Origin: Microbacterium sp. T32
GTDB lineage: Bacteria > Actinomycetota > Actinomycetes > Actinomycetales > Microbacteriaceae
Assembly (NCBI RefSeq): GCF_001619615.1
Contig: NZ_LQQP01000023.1
Coordinates: 186,001 to 250,000 of the forward strand
DNA length: 64,000 bases
Direction: 5' to 3'
Made by a program: the position numbers and the translations under genes. This document shows, piece by piece, positions 49,354-58,311 of this stretch; positions within the stretch are counted from its first letter, which is position 1; the number at the start of each line of letters is the position of its first letter. The notes beneath the pieces were generated by a model that was given only the letters and a program-made list of their open reading frames with translations, was not told the origin of the DNA and ran no database searches.

Positions 49354-50694
49354 CTACTGCGCGAGCAGCGTCGGATCTGCCGCCCCGGCGGCGGCCCGCG
49401 CGGCCCCCGGCAGCGCCTCGAGCACCCGCTCGAGCGCGAGGTCGTCGTGCGCGGCAGTGAGGAACCACGCCTCGAAGACGCTCGGGGGCAGGGAGACGCC
49501 GGCATCCAGCATCGCGTGGAAGAACGGGGCGTAGCGCCACGACTGCTGCGTCAGCGCCGTGGCGTAGTCGCGCGGCACCTCGGGGAGGAATGCGACACCG
49601 AACAGGGATCCGGCGCGCGGGACGGCGTGCACGACGCCCTCCGCGGTCAGGGCGTCGTCAAGGGCAGAAGCAACGCGTGCGGCCGAGGCGTCGACCGCGG
49701 CGTACACCTCGGGCGTCGCCAGACGCAGCGTGGCAAGGCCCGCGGCGACCGACAGCGGGTTCCCCGACAGCGTGCCGGCCTGGTACACGGGTCCGAGCGG
49801 CGCGAGCTGGTCCATGACGTCGGCGCGGCCGCCGAGGGCGGCCAGCGGCATCCCTCCGCCGACGACCTTGCCGAACGTGAGGATGTCGGGCAGGTACGTC
49901 TCACCCTGCGACGCTTGCAGGCCCCAGAAGCCGGCGGGGTGCACGCGGAATCCGGTGAGCACCTCGTCCATGATGAGCAGCGCGCCGTGGCTGTGCGCGA
50001 TGTCGGCGAGCGCCGCGTTGAATCCGGGCAGTGGCGGGACGACACCCATGTTCGCAGATGCCGCCTCGACGATGATCGCGGCGATGTTGTCGCCGTGCAC
50101 CGCGAACGCCTCGCGCACCGCGTCGAGGTCGTTGTACGGCAGGACGAGCGTCTGCGCGGCGATCGGCGCGGGCACGCCCGCGGAACCGGGGAGCGCGAGG
50201 GTCGCGACGCCGGACCCGGCGGCCGCGAGCAGCCCGTCGGAGTGCCCGTGGTAGTGGCCCGCGAACTTGATCAGCAGGTCGCGGCCGGTCGCGCCGCGCG
50301 CGAGACGGATCGCCGTCATCGTCGCCTCGGTTCCGGTGGAGACCAGACGCACCTTCTCCACCGGCGCCAGATCGCCGACCCGAACCCGGTGCGCGATGAG
50401 GTCGGCGAGCTCGACCTCGGCGCCCGTCGGAGCGCCGAAGGACAGACCCCGGGATGCCGCCGACTGCACGGCCCCGACCACTTCGGGGTGCGCGTGGCCG
50501 AGGAGTGCCGGACCCCACGAGGCGACGAGGTCGACGTACTCGCGGCCCGTGGCATCCGTGATCCGGGCGCCCGCGGCGGACTGCACGAACCGCGGCGTTC
50601 CGCCGACGGATCCGTACGCCCGCACGGGCGAGTTCACGCCGCCCGGGATGACGTCCTTCGCGCGCGCGAACCACTGGTCGTTGAGGTCTGTCAT
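49354..50694 (-). CDS. hemL: Glutamate-1-semialdehyde 2,1-aminomutase
   Basis: A 446-residue PLP enzyme making 5-aminolevulinate from glutamate semialdehyde, the second step of the C5 pathway begun by HemA at 58312. [12 protein letters not shown] at 17-28, [11 protein letters not shown] near 147-157, [11 protein letters not shown] near 240-250 and the PLP-lysine in [11 protein letters not shown] near 272 are visible. The ATG at 50694 follows GGAGAATGGAAG; 50703 is also possible. It is separated from hemB by a palindromic repeat. Confidence 0.96.
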   Translation of the reverse strand: MTDLNDQWFARAKDVIPGGVNSPVRAYGSVGGTPRFVQSAAGARITDATGREYVDLVASWGPALLGHAHPEVVGAVQSAASRGLSFGAPTGAEVELADLIAHRVRVGDLAPVEKVRLVSTGTEATMTAIRLARGATGRDLLIKFAGHYHGHSDGLLAAAGSGVATLALPGSAGVPAPIAAQTLVLPYNDLDAVREAFAVHGDNIAAIIVEAASANMGVVPPLPGFNAALADIAHSHGALLIMDEVLTGFRVHPAGFWGLQASQGETYLPDILTFGKVVGGGMPLAALGGRADVMDQLAPLGPVYQAGTLSGNPLSVAAGLATLRLATPEVYAAVDASAARVASALDDALTAEGVVHAVPRAGSLFGVAFLPEVPRDYATALTQQSWRYAPFFHAMLDAGVSLPPSVFEAWFLTAAHDDLALERVLEALPGAARAAAGAADPTLLAQ

Positions 50695-50723
50695 GTCTTC
50701 CATTCTCCCGGGCACCCGCGCGC

Positions 50724-50778
50724 GAGGGGTCAAGAACTGTCGCTTCGCCGCCGCACAGGCGACAGAAATTGACCCCTC
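50724..50778. repeat. Palindromic repeat, GGGGTCAATT family, copy 2
   Basis: Arms 50724-50743 and 50759-50778 carry GAGGGGTCAA and AATTGACCCCTC. It is the same element as 2571-2627 but sits between hemB and hemL on one strand, so it may attenuate read-through from hemB to hemL. Confidence 0.75.
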
Positions 50779-50822
50779 ACGCGCGCGGAGCGCCGGCCTA
50801 CACGTCGGCGCGGAGCGGCGGC

Positions 50823-51806
50823 CTACAGGTCGGCACGCAGCCAGTGCGACGCCTCGAGGGCCCAGTACGTCAGGATCGCGTCGGCGCCGGCGCGACGGAT
50901 GCCGAGCAGGCTCTCCAGCACGGCTCCGCGGCGGTCGATCCAGCCGTGGGCGGCGGCGGCCTCGATCATCGCGTATTCGCCCGACACCTGGTACGCCCAC
51001 ACCGGCACGTCGACGGCAGCGCGCACGTCGGCGAGCACGTCGAGGTACGGCAGCGCCGGCTTGACCATCACGACATCGGCGCCCTCTTCGACGTCGAGCA
51101 GCGCCTCGCGCACGCCCTCGCGGCCGTTGCCCGGGTCGAGCTGATACGTCCGGCGGTCGCCCTTGAGCTGCGAGTCCACGGCCTCGCGGAACGGACCGTA
51201 GAACGCCCCCGCGTACTTCGCGGAGTACGCCAGGATCAGCGTGTCGGTGAAGCCCTCGGCATCCAGCGCCTGCCGCACCGCGCCGACCTGGCCGTCCATC
51301 ATCCCGGAGAGCCCGAGCATCGCCGAGCCGGCCCGCGCCTGCGCGAGCCCCATCGCGGTGTACCGCTCCAGGGTCGCGTCGTTGTCGACGGTGCCGTCGG
51401 CCGCGAGCACACCGCAGTGGCCGTGGTCGGTGAACTCGTCGAGGCACAGGTCGGTCTGGACGACGAGCGCGTCCCCCACCTCGGAGATCACGGTCTCGGT
51501 CGCGACGTTCAGGATGCCGTTCGGGTCGTCGGCACCCGACCCCACCGCGTCGCGGCTCTCGGGCACGCCGAAGAGCATGACGCCGCCGATGCGGGCGGCC
51601 GCGGCCTCGGCGACGACCCGACGCAGCGAGTCGAGCGAGTGCTGGACGACGCCCGGCATCGAGCCAATCGGCACCTGCTCGCTGAGGCCCTCGCGGACGA
51701 ACAGCGGCAGCACGAGCTGCGACGGGACGAGGTGCGTCTCGCGGGCCAGGCGGCGGATGGCGGGGGTGCGGCGCAGGCGCCGCGGGCGGTACTCGGGAAA
51801 GCTCAT
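50823..51806 (-). CDS. hemB: Delta-aminolevulinic acid dehydratase (porphobilinogen synthase)
   Basis: A 327-residue enzyme joining two aminolevulinates into porphobilinogen. [14 protein letters not shown] starts the protein. [15 protein letters not shown] near 120-134 holds the metal-site region, and the Schiff-base lysines are in [14 protein letters not shown] near 192-205 and [13 protein letters not shown] near 240-252. Its ATG overlaps the hemD stop by 4 nt. Confidence 0.96.
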   Translation of the reverse strand: MSFPEYRPRRLRRTPAIRRLARETHLVPSQLVLPLFVREGLSEQVPIGSMPGVVQHSLDSLRRVVAEAAAARIGGVMLFGVPESRDAVGSGADDPNGILNVATETVISEVGDALVVQTDLCLDEFTDHGHCGVLAADGTVDNDATLERYTAMGLAQARAGSAMLGLSGMMDGQVGAVRQALDAEGFTDTLILAYSAKYAGAFYGPFREAVDSQLKGDRRTYQLDPGNGREGVREALLDVEEGADVVMVKPALPYLDVLADVRAAVDVPVWAYQVSGEYAMIEAAAAHGWIDRRGAVLESLLGIRRAGADAILTYWALEASHWLRADL

Positions 51807-52606
51807 GCGGGGGTCTCGGACTCCGGGGGGAGGGTGAATCGGGCGACGGCCTCGATCAGGGAGTCGACGGTCTGCCGCTCGGCGACGACGTCGACGGTGA
51901 GGCCCGCGCGCTTGGCATCCTTCGCGGTGCGCGGACCGATCGCGGCGATCACGGTGGATGCCGGGATCTCGGGGAACTGTTCGACCACCTGTTCGGCGAC
52001 CGAACCACTGGTGACGAGGATCGCGTTGATGCGTCCGGAGTGGACGTCCGCGGCGATCTTCTCGGTGACGGGGACGCCGACCGTGCGGTACGCCACGACG
52101 CTGCGGACGTGGTGCCCGGCCTCGATGAGCAGACGCGTGAGCACGGGCTTGGCGATCTCGCTGCGGAGCGTGAGCACACTACGCGGCTCGGTCTCGAGAG
52201 CGATCATCTGCTCGGCCATGCCCTGCGCGGAGTTGTCGCGGTCGGGCACGAGGTCGACACGGTAGCCGACGGCCTGCATCGCGGCGGCGGTGGTCTCGCC
52301 GACGGCGGCGACCTTCGTCGTGGCGGGGATCACGGCCCGGTAGGCGTACAGCACATCGACCGTGGTCGCGCTGGTGAGCGTGAGCCAGTCGAACGCTCCG
52401 TCGGCGAGGTCGGCGAGAGCCTGGTCGAGCGTCGCCTGGTCGTTGGTCGGCGCGAAGTTGATCAGCGGTGCGATGACCGGGACGGCCCCGCGCTGACGGA
52501 GGCTCGCGGCGACACCGTCGCCCCACGGGCCGCCGCGGGGCACGAGGACGCGCCGGCCGGCGAGCGGCTTGTCTGGGGTCGGCATCTGCCGGTGGCCTTC
52601 ATTCAT
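51803..52606 (-). CDS. hemD: Uroporphyrinogen-III synthase
   Basis: A 267-residue two-lobed enzyme that closes hydroxymethylbilane with ring-D inversion. [10 protein letters not shown] near 18-27, [13 protein letters not shown] near 74-86, VAAVGETTA near 99-107, [11 protein letters not shown] near 168-178 and a C-terminal [17 protein letters not shown] are typical of this poorly conserved family. The ATG at 52606 overlaps the hemC stop (ATGA); 52585 is an alternative. Confidence 0.9.
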   Translation of the reverse strand: MNEGHRQMPTPDKPLAGRRVLVPRGGPWGDGVAASLRQRGAVPVIAPLINFAPTNDQATLDQALADLADGAFDWLTLTSATTVDVLYAYRAVIPATTKVAAVGETTAAAMQAVGYRVDLVPDRDNSAQGMAEQMIALETEPRSVLTLRSEIAKPVLTRLLIEAGHHVRSVVAYRTVGVPVTEKIAADVHSGRINAILVTSGSVAEQVVEQFPEIPASTVIAAIGPRTAKDAKRAGLTVDVVAERQTVDSLIEAVARFTLPPESETPA

Positions 52607-53601
52607 GTGGTCGACTCTCGTGGTACCAGGTCGGCCGCCCCGCGTTCGAGCAACCGACGCGCGGCTTCTTGGCCCGCTCGCGTCGCGTGCGCGATGGGTC
52701 CCCCGTCGTCGGCAGCATTCGCACCATTGCCACTGCCAGTTTCCCCACCATACCCCGGCTCTACACGCACGGTCCGATCGATACCGATCCGATGCGAGCC
52801 GTCCAGGGCGTACACGATGGCCCGTAAACGCAGATCGCCGTCGACGAGCGCAGCGTGGGTGGCGACGGGCGCGTGGCAGCCGGCATCCAGGACCGAGAGC
52901 ACCGTGCGCTCCGCGGTGATCGCGATGCGCGTCGCCTCGTCGTCGAGCGCCGCGAGGGCAGCGAGGGTCTCGGGATCGATGTCGGCGCGGGTCTCGATCG
53001 CGAGCGACCCCTGCCCCGGCGCGGTCGGCCACTCGGCGAGGCCCAGGTACTCGGCCTCCAGGCCGCCCAAGTCGCCGCCGAGCCGCGAGATCCCCGCGGC
53101 CGCGAGGATCACGGCATCCAGGTCTCCGTCCCGGACGCGCGCGAGACGCGAGTCGACGTTGCCGCGGATGTCGCGGACGTCGACGCCCGGGTTGTGCCGC
53201 AGCACCTGCGCGATGCGGCGCGGAGACCCCGTGCCGACGCGCGACCCGGCGGGCAGCTCGGACAGCGGCGTGCCGTCACGGGTCACGACGACGTCGCGTG
53301 CGTCCTCGCGGCGGGGAGTCGCGGCGATCACGAGCCCCTCGGGCTGCAGCGTCGGCAGATCCTTGAGGGAGTGCACGAGGAAGTCGCAGCGGTCGGCGGC
53401 GAGCGCCTCGCGCAGACCGTTCGCGAACACGCCGCGGCCGCCGAGCTGCGACAGCGACGCACGGTTGACGTCGCCCTCGGACACGATCGGCACGAGTTCG
53501 ACCTCGCGACCGGATGCCTCGGCCACCGCATCGGCGACCATCTGGGACTGCGCCATGGCGAGCGCGCTGCGCCGGGTGCCCAGGCGCAGGGCGGCGCTCA
53601 C
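52603..53601 (-). CDS. hemC: Porphobilinogen deaminase (hydroxymethylbilane synthase)
   Basis: A 332-residue enzyme polymerising four porphobilinogens. LGTRRSALAMAQ at 7-18, HSLKDLPT near 78-85, GTGSPRRIAQ near 122-131, RGNVDSRLARV near 145-155 and the dipyrromethane-attachment Cys in LDAGCHAPVA near 240 are all seen. It starts at a GTG overlapping the hemQ stop (GTGA). A Gly/Asn-rich insertion (GGETGSGNGANAADDGG) near the C-terminus is unusual for the family. Confidence 0.95.
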   Translation of the reverse strand: MSAALRLGTRRSALAMAQSQMVADAVAEASGREVELVPIVSEGDVNRASLSQLGGRGVFANGLREALAADRCDFLVHSLKDLPTLQPEGLVIAATPRREDARDVVVTRDGTPLSELPAGSRVGTGSPRRIAQVLRHNPGVDVRDIRGNVDSRLARVRDGDLDAVILAAAGISRLGGDLGGLEAEYLGLAEWPTAPGQGSLAIETRADIDPETLAALAALDDEATRIAITAERTVLSVLDAGCHAPVATHAALVDGDLRLRAIVYALDGSHRIGIDRTVRVEPGYGGETGSGNGANAADDGGPIAHATRAGQEAARRLLERGAADLVPRESTT

Positions 53602-54269
53602 TGGAGGATCTCGGGGATCTCGTCGAGCGTGACGCGGCGACCCGTGTAGAACGGCACCTCTTCGCGGACGTGGCGGCGGGCCTCGGTGTAGCGGAGGTCG
53701 CGCATCATGTCGACGAGGTCGGTCAGGTCGTCGGCCTCCATCGGCAGGAGCCACTCGTAGTCGCCCAGAGCGAAGGATGCCACGGTGTTGGCGATCACGC
53801 CGGTGTACTGCGACCCCTTCTTGCCGTGCTCGATGAGCATCTCGCGACGCTCGGCCTCGGGCAGCAGGTACCACTCGTAGCTGCGGACGAACGGGTACAG
53901 GCAGAGCCAGTCCTTCGCGTCGATGCCGCGGAGGAAACCGGGCACGTGCGACCGGTTGAACTCGGCATCCCGGTGCACGCCCATGGCGTTCCACGTCGGG
54001 AGCAGGTTCTTCAGCAGCTCGGTGCGGCGCAGGCGCCGCAGGTCGCGCTGCAGCGCCTGGGGGTCGGCGCCGTGCAGCCAGACCATGAGGTCGGCGTCGG
54101 CGCGCAGGCCGCTGACGTCGTAGAACCCGCGGATCGTGACGCCGTCCGCCTCGATCAGGTCGACGAGGTCGGACAGCTCGGTGGCGTCGGCCTCGGTGAC
54201 GGGGTTCTCGGGGTCGCGGCGGAGGACCGCCCACAGGGTGTAGATGGAGGAGGAGTCGTCGTGGGCCAT
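53598..54269 (-). CDS. hemQ: Coproheme decarboxylase (HemQ/ChdC)
   Basis: A 223-residue chlorite-dismutase-fold enzyme that converts coproheme to haem with peroxide, the last step of the coproporphyrin-dependent pathway of Gram-positive bacteria. YPFVRSYEWYLLP near 118-130 contains the catalytic Tyr region, and MEADDLTDLVDMMRDLRYTEARRHV near 175-199 is read in two parts (MEADDLTDLVDMM, RDLRYTEARRHV). It leads the hemQ-C-D-B operon. GAGGAT lies 6 nt before the ATG. Confidence 0.94.
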   Translation of the reverse strand: MAHDDSSSIYTLWAVLRRDPENPVTEADATELSDLVDLIEADGVTIRGFYDVSGLRADADLMVWLHGADPQALQRDLRRLRRTELLKNLLPTWNAMGVHRDAEFNRSHVPGFLRGIDAKDWLCLYPFVRSYEWYLLPEAERREMLIEHGKKGSQYTGVIANTVASFALGDYEWLLPMEADDLTDLVDMMRDLRYTEARRHVREEVPFYTGRRVTLDEIPEILQ

Positions 54270-54349
54270 GCGTCAATCCTCACCCTCCCCGCGCGCCGCT
54301 CCAAACCGGTTGACTCACCGCCGAACCACCGGCATCCGTCCCCGTGGCT

Positions 54350-54427
54350 CGAACGCTCACGATCCGGTCGAGCGCCCACGTCCGGGACGACCGCTTCGTC
54401 AGCGTTCGACCGGATCGTGGGCTCTCG
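54350..54427. repeat. Palindromic repeat, GAGCGCCCACGATC family, copy 2
   Basis: The left arm from 54350 (GAACGCTCACGATCCGG) pairs with the right arm ending at 54427 (CCGGATCGTGGGC). Words match the element at 40986-41063. It lies in the 202-bp gap between hemQ and the next minus-strand gene, where it may terminate the small-gene operon. Confidence 0.75.
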
Positions 54428-54471
54428 GCAGGCGAAGGGATGCCGGGACGGCTACGCCGCGGCGGCGACGG

Positions 54472-54750
54472 TCAGCGCGTGTAGGCGCGGACGAGGGCCC
54501 AGACGGTCAGGCCGACCGTGGCGGCGACACCGACGACCACGGCGGCGGCCGCGGCGGGGTTGCGGCGAGCGGACTCGCGCGCCTCGGCGACGCGTTCGTC
54601 GACGGCCTCGCTGAGCCGGCGCGGCAGGTTCGCCTTGACCTCGATCGCGGCGAGGGCCGCCTTCAGCTCGGCGCGGGCCTGCTCGACGGGGTCGGCGATG
54701 CCCAGGGGCACGGCCGTCTTCGGCACGGGAACGGGACGCTCAATACTCAT
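54472..54750 (-). CDS. DUF3618-like small membrane protein
   Basis: A 92-residue protein with an amphipathic helix (EQARAELKAALAAIE) and one C-terminal membrane segment (about 66-88). This resembles the DUF3618 family, which is usually encoded with holin-like and YtxH-like proteins. Its start overlaps the holin-like gene by 11 nt. It is probably a membrane-stress or envelope accessory protein; this is inference. Confidence 0.7.
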   Translation of the reverse strand: MSIERPVPVPKTAVPLGIADPVEQARAELKAALAAIEVKANLPRRLSEAVDERVAEARESARRNPAAAAAVVVGVAATVGLTVWALVRAYTR

Positions 54751-55150
54751 CGCCGGCCTCCTTCACGATGCGGACGTCCTGCGCGATGGCCTGGCCCGGG
54801 TTCTCGCGCTTCGACAGCTTCTTGAATCGCAGGTATCCCAGCAGCGCGAGGATCGCGGTGACCACGAGCATCACGCCGAACACCACCAGCGCGGAGAGCC
54901 ACACGGGCCACCACGACGACAGCCCGGCGATGACGAACGCGAAGAAGACGGGAACCGCCCAGAAGACGACGATCAGGGCGCCGACGAACCAGCCCGCGCC
55001 GATCCCGGCGTCCTTGGCGGTACGGGCCGCCCAGGCCTTCGCCCCGTTGATCTCGGCGACGACGAGGTTGCGCACGAGCTCGGGGATGTCCCCGATCAGC
55101 GTGAACAGGCTGTCGTCGGCGCGATCGCGGAAACCGCGGGGAGTGGTCAT
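54740..55150 (-). CDS. Phage-holin-family (DUF1469-like) membrane protein
   Basis: A 136-residue protein with an amphipathic N-terminal region (SLFTLIGDIPELVRNLVVAE) and two membrane segments (about 52-74 and 79-105). Chromosomal members of this actinobacterial family are not prophage lysis genes; here it is flanked by DUF3618-like and YtxH-like genes, a common trio. GGAGAG stands 6 nt before the ATG. Confidence 0.8.
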   Translation of the reverse strand: MTTPRGFRDRADDSLFTLIGDIPELVRNLVVAEINGAKAWAARTAKDAGIGAGWFVGALIVVFWAVPVFFAFVIAGLSSWWPVWLSALVVFGVMLVVTAILALLGYLRFKKLSKRENPGQAIAQDVRIVKEAGDEY

Positions 55151-55152
55151 CG

Positions 55153-55554
55153 TCAGCTCTCCGAGGGCGTGGAGCTGTTCTTGTTGGCCCGAGCGCGCGT
55201 GGTGGCGGTCTTCTCGGCGCTCTTCGCGTCGTCGACGGAATCCTCGACCGCGTCGGCGACCTCGTGGGCCGAGGCCTTCGCGGCGCGGCCGGCACGCTCG
55301 GCGCGCTCGGAGACGGTGCCCGACTGCGAGGCGGCACCGGTGACCGACTTCGCGCCCTTCCACACCACACCGGGCACGGACTTGAGGGCGGAGACGCCGA
55401 ACGCCTTCACCTTCTCGACCTGCCCCTGGACGACGGGCTGCTCCCAGACCTTCTCGGCCTGCGCCTTGATCTGCTCGTACCGTTCGCGGCCCGCGCGTGC
55501 TCCGAGCACGTAGCCCGCCACGAGTCCGACGACGAGTGCTGCTTTGCCCCTCAT
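55153..55554 (-). CDS. YtxH-like small protein
   Basis: A 133-residue protein. The N-terminus is hydrophobic with a glycine-rich pattern (MRGKAALVVGLVAGYVLGARAG is split here as MRGKAALVVG and YVLGARAG), followed by RERYEQI and a long charged helix ending in a Lys/Ala/Ser tail. It resembles YtxH-type general-stress proteins. GAGGAGA precedes the ATG, and it leads the three-gene unit that lies between the two parts of the haem cluster. Confidence 0.75.
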   Translation of the reverse strand: MRGKAALVVGLVAGYVLGARAGRERYEQIKAQAEKVWEQPVVQGQVEKVKAFGVSALKSVPGVVWKGAKSVTGAASQSGTVSERAERAGRAAKASAHEVADAVEDSVDDAKSAEKTATTRARANKNSSTPSES

Positions 55555-55671
55555 GGGGTCTCCTCACGCTCGATCAGTGCTGGTCGAGTCTCACGATAGC
55601 GATGTATTCCCGTTCCGGCATCCGCCCTTGACATGATCGCGCCGGACACGGACGATCCCCGTTCTCCCCGG

Positions 55672-57177
55672 TCAGCCGCGGTGCCACAGGGCCGCGCTGC
55701 GCACCCGGTCGGCCTCGGCGCGGGCATCGGGAATCACCTGCGCGAGACCCGTTCCCGACAACCAGGCACCCGTCGCCCCGAGCCCCGGGACCGCGCGCAC
55801 CGCGCCGCGCGCCGCGGCAGTCTGCGCCGCACGCCCGATCGCCGCGCCGGGCTGCGACTGGACGTACCGGACGCGGTGGGACGCGCGCAGCGCGGACGGG
55901 GCAAGCGCCACCCCGAGGAGCGCCGCCGCCTCGGAGAGGGCGAGCGCACCGGCGGCATCGTCGTCCAGCGCCGCCGTCGCCGGCTCCTCGCCCTGTGCCC
56001 CGAACGACACCCGGACGACGTGGATGCCGGGCTCGGTGGCATCCCGAACCCAATCCCACTTGGCCGTGGAATGCGTGAGGGCCTTCGCGACGTGGCTGCC
56101 GGGAACCGTGAGGACACCGGTTCCGCGCGGGGCCGCGTCGAGCGCGGGAGCGTCCACGACGAGCGTCACGACCTCGACGACGGGCGCGATCGGTTCGGAG
56201 TCGTCGAGGTTCGGGACGACGGGGGCGAGCAGCCGACGCGCGATGCCCTCGGGGAGCGCCACGATCACGGCGTCGGCGTCCAGGGGCTCGTCGTCCGTGT
56301 GGACGGTCCAGCCGCCGTCGCGCGGTGCGAGTCCGGTGACCGTGACACCGGTGCGCAGCTCCGCGCCGAGGTCGCCGAGCCGCGCGACGAGCGCGTCGAC
56401 GAGCCGCGACATCCCGCCGACGATCCCCTCGACCGCGCCGCCGGGCGCCGGGGTGCGCGGCGCGGCGCCCTCGACGACCGGGACATCGGATGCCGGGGCG
56501 TCCGCCGGCGCGGGAGGGTTCCGGGCCGCGCGCAGCTCGGCCACGGCACCGCCCAGCGAGCCGGTACGGGTGAGCGCGGCGTTGAGGCCGGGGGCGGCGA
56601 GGTCGACGTCGATGTCGTCCGGACGCGCCGAATACACGCCGCTCGTGACGGGCGCGACGAGCCGGTCGAGCACGCGCGCCCCCATGCGCTGGCGCACGAG
56701 CGCGCCGAGGCTGCGCTGGTGGCCGATCGTGAGCGGCGGCCGCAGGCGATCGACGTACGCACGCCAGGCCCCTGCCCACCCGATCACGCGCCGCACGTCG
56801 GGTGCCCACGGATTATCCGGAATGCCGAGCACCCCGCCCTTCGGCAGAGGGACCGCCCCGACGCCCGGCACGCCTGCGACCCACGCGCCCGCGCTGTTCG
56901 GGGGCACGACCTGGTCGTCGAGGCCGAGCTCGGCCAGAAGCTCCCGGACGATACCGCCGCGCGTCGCGAAGCTCTCGGCTCCGACGTCGAGGGTCAGCCC
57001 GCCGACCTCGGCGGATCGCACGACTCCCCCGAAGGCGTCGGATGCCTCGAGCACGGTCACCCGCATGCCGACCTTGGCGCACTCCAGTGCCGCGACGAGT
57101 CCCGAGACGCCGCCGCCGGCGACGACCACGTGGCTCTCGTGAGCGTGCTCCGCGAGACGCTCGAGCGGATCGCTCAC
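55672..57177 (-). CDS. hemY: Coproporphyrinogen III oxidase (HemY/CgoX type)
   Basis: A 501-residue FAD oxidase of the HemY family, which in Gram-positive bacteria oxidises coproporphyrinogen III to coproporphyrin III. VVVAGGGVSGLVAALE at 17-32 is the FAD motif, and GAESFATRGGIV near 64-75 and GGMSRLVDALV near 258-268 follow. An Ala/Pro-rich insertion (about 215-250) is not typical. It starts at a GTG overlapping the hemE stop. With HemQ this defines the coproporphyrin pathway; the ferrochelatase gene is elsewhere. Confidence 0.9.
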   Translation of the reverse strand: MSDPLERLAEHAHESHVVVAGGGVSGLVAALECAKVGMRVTVLEASDAFGGVVRSAEVGGLTLDVGAESFATRGGIVRELLAELGLDDQVVPPNSAGAWVAGVPGVGAVPLPKGGVLGIPDNPWAPDVRRVIGWAGAWRAYVDRLRPPLTIGHQRSLGALVRQRMGARVLDRLVAPVTSGVYSARPDDIDVDLAAPGLNAALTRTGSLGGAVAELRAARNPPAPADAPASDVPVVEGAAPRTPAPGGAVEGIVGGMSRLVDALVARLGDLGAELRTGVTVTGLAPRDGGWTVHTDDEPLDADAVIVALPEGIARRLLAPVVPNLDDSEPIAPVVEVVTLVVDAPALDAAPRGTGVLTVPGSHVAKALTHSTAKWDWVRDATEPGIHVVRVSFGAQGEEPATAALDDDAAGALALSEAAALLGVALAPSALRASHRVRYVQSQPGAAIGRAAQTAAARGAVRAVPGLGATGAWLSGTGLAQVIPDARAEADRVRSAALWHRG

Positions 57178-58211
57178 TCCGCCTCCCCGTGCGCGCGGGC
57201 GACGATGCGGGTGAGCACCGTCGGGTCGGTGTCGGGCGGCACGCCGTGGCCGAGGTTCAGGACGTGGGCGCGGGCCGCGCGGCCGCGCGCCAGCACGTCG
57301 TCGACGTGCGCCGCGAGGACGGGCCACGGCGCGCCGAGGAGCGCGGGGTCGATGTTGCCCTGCAGCGTGGTGTCGGGGCCGACGATGGCGGCCGCCTCGT
57401 CGAGCGGCATCCGCCAGTCCACCCCGACCGCGTCGGCAATGCCGCCGAGGCGCATGTCGGCGAGGAACGGTCCGGTGCCGACGCCGAAGTGGATGCGCGG
57501 GACGTCGATGCCCTCGAGCGCCGCGCGCGAGTGCGGCGCCACGAACTCGAGGAACGCCGCGCGCGAGAGCGAACCGGCCCACGAGTCGAACAGCTGCACG
57601 GCCTGCGCCCCGCCGTCGATCTGCGCGGCGAGGAACGCGCGCGACACTTCGGCCAGCCAGCCCGCGAGACGGTGCCAGGCCTCGGGGTCGGCGTGCATCA
57701 TGCCGCGGGCGCGCAGGTGCTCCTTCGACGGGCCGCCCTCCACGACGTACGCCGCGAGCGTGAACGGCGCCCCCGCGAAGCCGATGAGCGGCACGGCGTC
57801 GTCGAGCTCGTCGGTGACCAGGCGCACCGCCTCGCGGATGGGCTCCGCCGCAGCCGCGACGTCGGCCGGATCGATCGACGTGACGCGGGCGACGTCCGCG
57901 GCGGTGCGCACCGGCTCGGCGAACACCGGGCCGCGCCCGGGCTCGATCTCGACGGCGACGCCGGCAAGCCGCAGCGGCACGACGATGTCGCTGAAGAAGA
58001 TCGCGGCATCCACCCCGTGGCGGCGGATCGGCTGCAGCGTGATCTCGGCCGCGAGGTCGGGGGTGAGGCACGCGTCGAGCATCCGCGTGCCGACGCGCAG
58101 GTCGCGGTACTCCGGCAGCGAGCGCCCGGCCTGCCGCATGAACCACACCGGCTGCCGCTCGGGGCGGTCGCCGCGGAGGGCACGGAGAAGGGGCGCGTCG
58201 GGGGAGGCCAT
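57174..58211 (-). CDS. hemE: Uroporphyrinogen decarboxylase
   Basis: A 345-residue TIM barrel that makes coproporphyrinogen III. PVWFMRQAGRSLPEYR near 22-37 (active-site Arg), FFSDIVVPL near 74-82 (catalytic Asp), GFAGAPFTLAAY near 145-156 and LNLGHGVPPDTDP near 318-330 are diagnostic. Two in-frame ATGs exist (58220 and 58211); GGGAGG is at proper distance only for 58211. It leads hemE-hemY and is divergent from hemA with a 100-bp gap. Confidence 0.95.
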   Translation of the reverse strand: MASPDAPLLRALRGDRPERQPVWFMRQAGRSLPEYRDLRVGTRMLDACLTPDLAAEITLQPIRRHGVDAAIFFSDIVVPLRLAGVAVEIEPGRGPVFAEPVRTAADVARVTSIDPADVAAAAEPIREAVRLVTDELDDAVPLIGFAGAPFTLAAYVVEGGPSKEHLRARGMMHADPEAWHRLAGWLAEVSRAFLAAQIDGGAQAVQLFDSWAGSLSRAAFLEFVAPHSRAALEGIDVPRIHFGVGTGPFLADMRLGGIADAVGVDWRMPLDEAAAIVGPDTTLQGNIDPALLGAPWPVLAAHVDDVLARGRAARAHVLNLGHGVPPDTDPTVLTRIVARAHGEAE

Positions 58212-58299
58212 GGCATCCATCCTCCCATTCGCGTTCTGTGAAGAACGGGGATGCCTCGACGTCGAGGAGCGACCCGGAGGACCCCGAGGAAGCCGGGCG

Positions 58300-58305
58300 T
58301 AGAAT
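58300..58305 (+). promoter_or_regulatory. Leaderless -10 box for hemA
   Basis: TAGAAT ends 6 nt before the GTG at 58312; no Shine-Dalgarno sequence is present. Confidence 0.6.
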
Positions 58306-58311
58306 CTTTCC

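Noticed and set aside
54472..55554. Prophage lysis cassette
   Set aside because: The holin-family protein is flanked by DUF3618-like and YtxH-like genes and haem genes, with no endolysin, integrase or structural phage gene; this is a chromosomal trio.
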